In this document: piece after piece, positions 1 to 5,654 of the stretch
Position numbering within the stretch: the first letter of the stretch is position 1
Layout: each line of letters begins with the position of its first letter
Origin: an uncultured Clostridium sp.
GTDB taxonomy: Bacteria; Bacillota; Clostridia; TANB77; CAG-508
Assembly (NCBI GenBank): GCA_946545035.1
Contig: CAMNND010000043.1
Coordinates: 1 to 8,177 of the forward strand
DNA: 8,177 nucleotides
Direction: 5' to 3'
Notes under the pieces: model-generated
Databases searched by the model: none
Told to the model about the DNA's origin: nothing
Seen by the model: the letters and a program-made list of their open reading frames with translations, nothing else
Made by a program: the position numbers and the translations under genes

Positions 1-1
1 T

Positions 2-1882
2 AAAACGTATATTAATAAAATAATAAATTCAGAATTATTTCCAATTTTAATTGGTTTGATATTGTTTGTTAAGGTTGCAATTTTCTATAAATTAACAATA
101 TATAAAGCTGATAATTATAATGTTTCTATATTATCAAAAACATTTATATATTCAATGTTTATTGTAACGTTTTTATTTGTTCTGAAAAATAGACTAAGAT
201 TTACAATTGGCACGATAGTAAATCTACTTATCAGTATTTTGTTATTTGCTGATAATTTATATTACAATTATTCAACAAGTTTAATATCTGTATCACAAAT
301 AAGTAATTTGCAATATTCGGAACAGATATCTGCAGCACTAAAAGACTTATTTAGTGTTGTGCAACTCTTATATTTTATAGATTTATTTGCTCTTGTAATA
401 ATGCTTGTAACGAGATTCTTAAAGATACAAAAAATAAAATCAAGGGCATGGAAACCAGCAATTGTTTATTTTGCTATTATGGTTGTTGTATATGGTTCAA
501 CGATTCCAGGATACGTTGAGGCGGCACAACAATATAGATATAATAAAAAAATGCAACTTGAATATGGAACTTTGTATACTTTCCATTTTCTTGACTTAAA
601 ATCAAATATTAATTTAAAGAAAACGGCTAAATATACAAATAAAGATGATTTAATGATAGCATATAATGATTTGAAAAATACATATAGTCAAAACTATCAA
701 GATGACTTATATAATCTTAAAGGCTCTGCACAAGGAATGAATGTTATTGTATTGCAACTAGAGTCATTTCAAGAGTTTTTATTATTTAAAGAAATAAATG
801 GGAAAGAAATAACACCAAATTTAAATAAATTTGCAAAGGAAAACATTGAGTTTAAGAATATGATGATTCAGAGCTATTCAACTACAGCAGACTCAGAACA
901 TTCAACAATCTCATCACTTTATCCTTTAGAAAATGGTATGGCATATGCTCAATATAGTTCAAACGAGTATGATGATTTTTTTAAAATTTATCATAACAAT
1001 GGATACTATACAATGTATATGCACGGAAATGATGGATCTTTCTGGAATAGAAAAAATGTATATGGGCATTTAGATATTGATGAACTTGATTTTATAGAAG
1101 CATTTGATGCTGAAGATACATACTATATTAACGAATGGGTATCTGATGAGTCATTATTTAGGCAAGCTGTACCAAAACTAAAAAAAGCTATAGAAGAAAA
1201 TGAAAAACCTTTCTTTGCAAACATAGTTGCAGCTTCATCTCACAATGCTTTTGATTTACCTGGTCTAGAAAATAAATACGATTATGTAGATATTGATGTT
1301 GGTGAATATAAGGATATGTACTTTGGAAATTATTTGGAGGCAATTAACTATTCTGATAAACAATTTGGAGTATTTATTGAAAAATTAAAAGATGCAGGGT
1401 TATATGATAATACAGTAATTGTGGTATTTGGTGATCACTATGGAATGCAAATGTATAACTATGAAATGCTAGACTATATTGAAGAAAAAGACCATAGATA
1501 TAATACTGTAGAGGCAGAAATTAACTACATCAATGTACCAATGGTAATTAGAGTTCCAGGAGTAGAGCACAAAGAGATTGATAAGACAGTAAGCAAACTT
1601 GATATTAAACCAACAATATGCTTCTTAACTGGAACGGAAGATGGTTTTTCAATTGGAACAAGTATGTTTGGAGACAAAGACTTTGTATGTTTAAATAATG
1701 GTGTAATTGTTACTGATGATTATTACTACAATGGATATTGGTACTACAGAAGCAATGGTGAGCAAATAGACATTGAAAATATTGATGAAGAATTAAAAAA
1801 CAAGTTAGACTACTATATTGAATGTATGGAAAAAGAGCTTTCTATATCTAATTCAGTAGTTCTTAATAATTTACTTAAGTAA
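2..1882 (+). CDS. LTA synthase family protein (sulfatase/alkaline phosphatase fold), 5' end outside the window
   Basis: Polytopic membrane enzyme of the lipoteichoic acid synthase family, which transfers glycerol phosphate from phosphatidylglycerol onto a growing envelope polymer outside the cell. The frame is open to the first bases of the window and the residues before the TTG at 56 continue a hydrophobic helix (...LFPILIGLILF), so this is a 5'-truncated gene and the TTG is not a credible start. Counting from that TTG, membrane segments lie near 1-15, 30-43, 50-66, 100-122 and 134-151. An extracellular catalytic domain follows from about 228. It shows LES (E236, metal ligand), STTADSE (T277, the expected nucleophile), HGNDGSFWNR (H323, W330, R332, spaced as H347/W354/R356 of S. 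aureus LtaS), SSHNAF (H396) and GDHYG (D460, H461, metal ligands). Every key residue is present, so it should be active. Whether it is the main LtaS or a primase/paralogue cannot be told. It ends 32 bases before ruvB, in the same direction. Confidence 0.9.
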   Translation, partial: KTYINKIINSELFPILIGLILFVKVAIFYKLTIYKADNYNVSILSKTFIYSMFIVTFLFVLKNRLRFTIGTIVNLLISILLFADNLYYNYSTSLISVSQISNLQYSEQISAALKDLFSVVQLLYFIDLFALVIMLVTRFLKIQKIKSRAWKPAIVYFAIMVVVYGSTIPGYVEAAQQYRYNKKMQLEYGTLYTFHFLDLKSNINLKKTAKYTNKDDLMIAYNDLKNTYSQNYQDDLYNLKGSAQGMNVIVLQLESFQEFLLFKEINGKEITPNLNKFAKENIEFKNMMIQSYSTTADSEHSTISSLYPLENGMAYAQYSSNEYDDFFKIYHNNGYYTMYMHGNDGSFWNRKNVYGHLDIDELDFIEAFDAEDTYYINEWVSDESLFRQAVPKLKKAIEENEKPFFANIVAASSHNAFDLPGLENKYDYVDIDVGEYKDMYFGNYLEAINYSDKQFGVFIEKLKDAGLYDNTVIVVFGDHYGMQMYNYEMLDYIEEKDHRYNTVEAEINYINVPMVIRVPGVEHKEIDKTVSKLDIKPTICFLTGTEDGFSIGTSMFGDKDFVCLNNGVIVTDDYYYNGYWYYRSNGEQIDIENIDEELKNKLDYYIECMEKELSISNSVVLNNLLK

Positions 1883-1901
1883 AAGATGTAAAATACTTAT
1901 G

Positions 1902-1907
1902 AAAGGA
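1902..1907 (+). promoter_or_regulatory. Ribosome binding site of ruvB
   Basis: AAAGGA ends 7 bases before the ATG at 1915, which fixes this start. The gap between the upstream stop and this site is only about 20 bases and holds no convincing promoter. Confidence 0.75.
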
Positions 1908-1914
1908 TAATGCT

Positions 1915-2916
1915 ATGGAAAATAATCAACTGATGAACCCAGAGCTAGAAGATGGTCTTGAAGAAAGTTTAGAAACTTCAATAAGACCGAAGATGTTAAA
2001 TGAATATATTGGACAATCAAAAGTAAAGGAAAACATGAAAATATATATAGAAGCGGCAAAAAAAAGAGGAGAACAACTTGATCATGTTTTACTTTATGGT
2101 CCTCCAGGGCTTGGTAAGACAACGCTTGCTAATATTATCGCAAATGAGATGAATTCAGATATAAAGGTTACGTCCGGTCCTGCAATAGAAAAAGCAGGAG
2201 ATTTAGCTGCTTTACTAACAAATATGAAAGAAAATGATGTTATATTCATAGATGAAATTCATAGACTAAATAAAAATGTAGAAGAGATTTTATATCCAGC
2301 ATTAGAGGATTTTACTCTTGATATTGTGATTGGGAAAGGCCCTACAGCTAAGTCTATTAGAATTGATTTACCGAAGTTTACATTAATTGGAGCAACAACT
2401 AAAGCTGGATCTCTATCAACACCACTTAGAGATAGATTTGGAATTGTAAACAGATTAGAGCTATATGATATTAATGATTTGAAACAAATTGTAAAAAGAA
2501 CAGCTAAAATTTTGAATGTTAAAATTGATGATAAATCAAGTGAAGAAATTGCAAGACGTTCAAGAGGAACACCTAGAATTGCTAATAGATTACTAAAGAG
2601 AGTTAGAGATTATGCAGCTGTATTTTCTGACGATAATATTGATATTAAATTAACTAAAATTGCACTTAATAGATTAGAGATAGATGAACTTGGACTTGAT
2701 GAAATTGATAGAAAAATACTTGAAACGATGATAGAGAAATATAATGGTAGACCAGTTGGAATAGATGCACTAGCAACCACTGTAGGAGAAGAGGTTGATA
2801 CTATAGAGGATGTGTATGAACCTTATTTAATTCAAATAGGTTTTATATCAAGAACAATACGTGGAAGAGTGCCACTACCAGCAGCATATGCACATATGGG
2901 CTACGAATATAAGTAG
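1915..2916 (+). CDS. ruvB: Holliday junction branch migration ATPase RuvB
   Basis: RuvB is the cytoplasmic hexameric AAA+ motor that, with RuvA, drives branch migration of Holliday junctions in recombination and repair. At 333 residues it has the usual family length. Visible motifs in order are the N-terminal RPKMLNEYIGQ signature (24-34), Walker A GPPGLGKT (62-69), Walker B VIFIDEIH (109-116, with D113 and E114), sensor 1 IGATTKAG (158-165), the arginine-finger segment LRDRFG (171-176) and sensor 2 RGTPR (217-221). The C-terminal winged helix (about 262-320) contains NGRPVGIDALA and ends in the conserved ISRTIRGR. Nothing is missing or unusual. ruvA is not directly upstream: an envelope enzyme gene sits there instead, so the usual ruvAB pair is split or ruvA lies elsewhere. 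The downstream glycosyltransferase gene starts 17 bases after the stop, so the two are probably cotranscribed and may be translationally coupled. Confidence 0.98.
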   Translation: MENNQLMNPELEDGLEESLETSIRPKMLNEYIGQSKVKENMKIYIEAAKKRGEQLDHVLLYGPPGLGKTTLANIIANEMNSDIKVTSGPAIEKAGDLAALLTNMKENDVIFIDEIHRLNKNVEEILYPALEDFTLDIVIGKGPTAKSIRIDLPKFTLIGATTKAGSLSTPLRDRFGIVNRLELYDINDLKQIVKRTAKILNVKIDDKSSEEIARRSRGTPRIANRLLKRVRDYAAVFSDDNIDIKLTKIALNRLEIDELGLDEIDRKILETMIEKYNGRPVGIDALATTVGEEVDTIEDVYEPYLIQIGFISRTIRGRVPLPAAYAHMGYEYK

Positions 2917-2923
2917 AAAGGAG
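2917..2923 (+). promoter_or_regulatory. Ribosome binding site selecting a GTG start
   Basis: AAAGGAG directly follows the ruvB stop codon and ends 10 bases before the GTG at 2934. It favours that GTG over the in-frame ATG at 2955. Confidence 0.75.
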
Positions 2924-2933
2924 AGCGATTAAA

Positions 2934-4451
2934 GTGAAAAAGTTTGGTAATTTTATGTTTGCAATGTGTTTAGTATTATTAATAACAATGGCAACAATTA
3001 TAAAACCAGTATCTAGCTTAGACGAAGTGTGGAATTTTAATGTTGGCAGATGCATTGCAAATGGCTTAATTCCATATAAGGATATAAGCATGGTTTCAAC
3101 ACCACTTTTAGGCTTTTTAATCGCAATTCCACTTAAATTATTTGGCCAAGAAATGTTTTATATAAGGATATTCGCTATAGTTCTTGGTCTTTTATGTTTT
3201 GTGAGTATATTTAAGATATTTAAAAATCTAGAAATAAAAAGAGAAGTCACGCATATTTTTGTCTTAATAGTAGTTGCTTTATTATCCAGCTTTATATATG
3301 CAGAATATAATTTATTATCGTTATTTTTTATATTACAAATTATATTGTTGGAAATAAAGTATATAAAAAATAAAAAATGGGATAGGTGGATAGCAGACCT
3401 TATTATTGGACTTTTAGCAGGTCTTATTATATGTAGTAAGCAATCTGTAGGAATTGTTATAAGTGGAATTACAATTATAATTCCGGTATTACGCATTAAT
3501 AGTAGAAAAGGAATTTATAAAGGATTCAGAAGTTTTATTACAAGAATGATTGGTATATTGATTCCGGTTGATATTTTATTATTCTATTTAAAGCAAAATG
3601 GTGCATACTATGATTTCTTAGATTATTCAATATATGGGCTAAAAACATTTTCAAATTCAATATCATACAAAGATTTCTTTTTAATGTCTAATGAGTTATA
3701 TAAGGTTTTTGCGATTGTTGCACCACTTATTGTAGTAGCAACGATTATAGTGAGTATTGTATTAAGATTTAAAAACAAAAATGATAAAATAGCATCAACA
3801 ATTGCATTATATAGCCTAGGAACATTTGTAATGGTCTATCCAATAGCAGATAGATGGCATTTTTCGATTGCAGTTGTTCCAAGCTTAATTTTACTAGTAT
3901 ATGTTATAAAATTATTATGTAATAGAAGTACACGATTTAAAAAAATGAATTTAAAATATGTACTAGAATTTATGAACATATGTACAATTCTTATTATTTT
4001 ATTTGGAACTTTAAGTATAGAATTTATATACAGAGACCATTTAGGTATGACAACAAAATATGACTATCAAAAACATTTTAGATATATAAGCATATCTGCA
4101 GCAACAAATAATTCAATTAAAGAAATAAATGAATTTTCAGCTGTTAAGGAGAAGAAAGTATATATTTTGGATGCAACTGCTGCTGTATACATGGTACCAA
4201 TTGATAGATACAATAAAAATTATGATATGTTCTTACTAGGAAATCTAGGAGCAGGAGGGGAAGATGCAATTATAGAGCAAATAAAAAGTGAAGATGCATT
4301 GTATCTTATTATAAAAGATGAAGAAAATATTAACTGGAAAAATCCATCAAAAGTAAGAAGTTATATAAAAGAAAATATGGAATATGTAGGAGAAAAAAGT
4401 TATTTTGAGATTTATCAAAATAAAGCCGAAGATAAAACAGTGCAAGAGTAA
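2934..4451 (+). CDS. Polytopic GT-C-type membrane glycosyltransferase
   Basis: A 505-residue integral membrane protein that resembles GT-C glycosyltransferases of the PMT/ArnT kind, which move a sugar from a polyprenyl-phosphate donor onto an extracytoplasmic acceptor. After a first helix (6-23) there is an acidic pair, D30-E31, followed by GLIPYKD (44-50). A DE pair plus a Gly-x-x-Pro-Tyr-x-Asp loop is typical of the first external loop in these enzymes and supplies the likely catalytic acid. About ten further hydrophobic segments follow (near 52-70, 74-92, 106-124, 126-142, 153-187, 202-218, 248-275, 288-302, 309-326 and 345-365), with an ADRWHF motif (305-310) in a late loop. The last 140 residues are soluble and probably external. 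The acceptor is unknown. The LTA-synthase-like gene two positions upstream makes decoration of an envelope polymer plausible, but that is inference from context. The start is GTG. No frameshift or truncation is visible. Confidence 0.75.
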   Translation: MKKFGNFMFAMCLVLLITMATIIKPVSSLDEVWNFNVGRCIANGLIPYKDISMVSTPLLGFLIAIPLKLFGQEMFYIRIFAIVLGLLCFVSIFKIFKNLEIKREVTHIFVLIVVALLSSFIYAEYNLLSLFFILQIILLEIKYIKNKKWDRWIADLIIGLLAGLIICSKQSVGIVISGITIIIPVLRINSRKGIYKGFRSFITRMIGILIPVDILLFYLKQNGAYYDFLDYSIYGLKTFSNSISYKDFFLMSNELYKVFAIVAPLIVVATIIVSIVLRFKNKNDKIASTIALYSLGTFVMVYPIADRWHFSIAVVPSLILLVYVIKLLCNRSTRFKKMNLKYVLEFMNICTILIILFGTLSIEFIYRDHLGMTTKYDYQKHFRYISISAATNNSIKEINEFSAVKEKKVYILDATAAVYMVPIDRYNKNYDMFLLGNLGAGGEDAIIEQIKSEDALYLIIKDEENINWKNPSKVRSYIKENMEYVGEKSYFEIYQNKAEDKTVQE

Positions 4452-4465
4452 TTAAAATAATTAAT

Positions 4466-4470
4466 GAGGT
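4466..4470 (+). promoter_or_regulatory. Ribosome binding site of queH
   Basis: GAGGT ends 5 bases before the ATG at 4476. This is somewhat close, but it supports that start, which must be used for the protein to carry its N-terminal CC-x2-C motif in full context. Confidence 0.6.
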
Positions 4471-4475
4471 AGTAT

Positions 4476-5057
4476 ATGAAGTTATTAATGCATACATGTT
4501 GTGCTCCTTGTAGTGTATATTGTATTTCTGAACTAAGAAAAGAGGGGATAGAGCCAACACTTTATTGGTATAATCCGAATATACATCCATATAAGGAGTA
4601 TGAAGCAAGAAGAGATTGTTTAAAAGTTTATAGTGAGAAAATTAATATTGAAGCCATATTCGAAGATGAATATGGCTTAGATGAGTTTTGCAAGAATGTT
4701 TCGAATAATTTAGAATCAAGATGCGTAAATTATTGTTATCCAGTTAGACTTAGAAAAACTTTTGAATATGCTAAGAATCACGGTTATACACATGTAACAA
4801 CTACTCTATTATATAGCATATATCAAAAGCATGATTTTATAAAAAGACTAATGGAACAATATAGCAAGGAATACGGAGTTGAATTTCTATATAGAGATTT
4901 TAGATATGGATTCTGGGAAGGTCACGATAAAGCTGTTGAAGAAGGACTATATATGCAAAAATATTGTGGATGTATATTTAGTGAAGAAGATAGATATGTA
5001 AAAAAGAAAAAGGATCCATTAAGCTTGCCAGAAGGATTCAAATGGAAGAATAGATAG
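4476..5057 (+). CDS. queH: Epoxyqueuosine reductase QueH (formerly DUF208)
   Basis: QueH performs the last step of queuosine synthesis, reducing epoxyqueuosine to queuosine at tRNA position 34. It replaces the unrelated cobalamin-dependent QueG in many anaerobes and Firmicutes. The 193-residue length fits the family. Visible signatures are the N-terminal LLMHTCCAPC (C8, C9, C12), the YNPNIHP segment (32-38) with a following EYEAR-type motif, SRCVNYC (C83 and C87) leading into VRLRKT, TTLLYSIYQKHD (109-120), a DFRYGFWEG segment (141-149) and YCGC (C164, C166). The paired cysteines are those expected to hold the iron-sulfur cluster and the catalytic iron site. It is a soluble cytoplasmic protein. 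It lies 24 bases after the glycosyltransferase gene and 22 bases before the deaminase gene, so it is probably read on the same transcript. Other queuosine genes are not in the window. Confidence 0.95.
   Translation: MKLLMHTCCAPCSVYCISELRKEGIEPTLYWYNPNIHPYKEYEARRDCLKVYSEKINIEAIFEDEYGLDEFCKNVSNNLESRCVNYCYPVRLRKTFEYAKNHGYTHVTTTLLYSIYQKHDFIKRLMEQYSKEYGVEFLYRDFRYGFWEGHDKAVEEGLYMQKYCGCIFSEEDRYVKKKKDPLSLPEGFKWKNR
4651..4678 (+). repeat. Perfect 11-bp inverted repeat inside queH
   Basis: AAGCCATATTC (4651-4661) and its exact reverse complement GAATATGGCTT (4668-4678) flank a 6-base loop. The repeat lies wholly within the queH coding sequence, around residues 59-68. It could form an mRNA hairpin but has no T-run after it, so it is not a terminator. 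It may be a chance product of the local AT-rich codons. Confidence 0.5.
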
Positions 5058-5067
5058 TATATAAATT

Positions 5068-5072
5068 GGAGG
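5068..5072 (+). promoter_or_regulatory. Ribosome binding site selecting a GTG start
   Basis: GGAGG ends 7 bases before the GTG at 5080. It decides for this start over the in-frame ATG at 5113, which has no comparable site. Confidence 0.75.
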
Positions 5073-5079
5073 ATAATTT

Positions 5080-5535
5080 GTGGATTTTGATAACAAAAAG
5101 AAAGAAGAATTAATGAGAATTGTTATGAAAGAGGTTAATGTCGCAGTAGAAGATGGAAATTCACCTTTTGCTGCAATTTTAATAGATAAAGAAGGAAATA
5201 TAATTGCAAAAGGGCATAATACGGCAAAATCAATGTGTAATCCAGTATTACATGCTGAGATAAATTTAATAACAAGTGCATGTAAGATGTTAAATACAAG
5301 AGATTTATCAGATTATTGTATAATTTCTAATGCATGGAGCTGTAGCATGTGCATGTCAGCCTGTATCAAGGCAAAAATAAAGAATTACATATACGGAGCT
5401 CCAAGTGAATCAGATATGAATCCAAATGTTACGATTTTTGATATTAAAGAAAAAACTACTACAGAGCTAAATATTGAAACGGGAGTATTAGAAGAAGAAT
5501 GTAAATTACAAATTGAAAATGCAAGAAAAGTTTAG
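5080..5535 (+). CDS. Small zinc-dependent nucleoside/base deaminase (CMP/dCMP deaminase fold)
   Basis: A 151-residue soluble protein of the cytidine deaminase-like fold. Members hydrolytically deaminate bases, nucleosides or nucleotides (guanine, cytosine, dCMP, or adenosine in tRNA). It shows SPFAAILID (28-36) for the first strands, GHN (45-47), NPVLHAEI (54-61) with zinc ligand H58 and proton shuttle E60, and SCSMC (87-91) with zinc ligands C88 and C91, followed by the usual helix ACIKAKI and then YIYGA. The order and spacing suit the guanine-deaminase/general nucleoside-deaminase branch. The family's common Pro before the first zinc Cys (PCxxC) is replaced by Ser, and the usual TEPC context reads AWSC. 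The substrate therefore cannot be named. The start is GTG with a strong ribosome binding site. It is the last gene of the short-spaced run; a new promoter lies downstream, ahead of the second, unrelated deaminase. Confidence 0.85.
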   Translation: MDFDNKKKEELMRIVMKEVNVAVEDGNSPFAAILIDKEGNIIAKGHNTAKSMCNPVLHAEINLITSACKMLNTRDLSDYCIISNAWSCSMCMSACIKAKIKNYIYGAPSESDMNPNVTIFDIKEKTTTELNIETGVLEEECKLQIENARKV

Positions 5536-5587
5536 ATTAAATAATACATAAAGAAACGTCTCAAATAAAAGATTTATAACAAAATGG

Positions 5588-5616
5588 TTGTATTTATTCC
5601 AAAAATATGATACAAT
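5588..5616 (+). promoter_or_regulatory. Sigma-A-type promoter with extended -10 box
   Basis: A -35 box TTGTAT (5588-5593) is followed after exactly 17 bases by a -10 box TACAAT (5611-5616), preceded by TGA, which makes an extended -10 (TGATACAAT). An A/T-rich stretch lies just before the -35. Transcription would begin near 5622, giving a leader of about 33 bases with the ribosome binding site in it. It sits in the only sizeable gap of the window and would give the 824-residue protein its own expression. No clear terminator separates it from the upstream gene, so readthrough is possible. Confidence 0.7.
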
Positions 5617-5637
5617 AGTCTTTACATAATTCTTTTT

Positions 5638-5645
5638 GAAAGGAG
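5638..5645 (+). promoter_or_regulatory. Ribosome binding site selecting a GTG start
   Basis: GAAAGGAG ends 9 bases before the GTG at 5655. The next in-frame ATG is residue 60, far too late, so the GTG start is well supported. Confidence 0.8.
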
Positions 5646-5654
5646 ATTATTAGA

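Noticed and set aside
1871..1882. 12-base palindrome TTACTTAAGTAA at the end of the first gene
   Set aside because: It has no loop or T-tract, is very AT-rich and overlaps the stop codon; chance is sufficient and it is not a terminator.
1913..2122. Minus-strand open frame of 69 codons, and similar ones at 2843-3091, 3158-3496, 4330-4608 and 6774-6959
   Set aside because: Each lies opposite a well-supported plus-strand gene, has no recognisable domain, and reflects AT-rich antisense composition.
5536..5587. Possible terminator or riboswitch between the small deaminase and the promoter
   Set aside because: No stable stem followed by a T-run and no recognisable aptamer elements are visible; the stretch is short and AT-rich.
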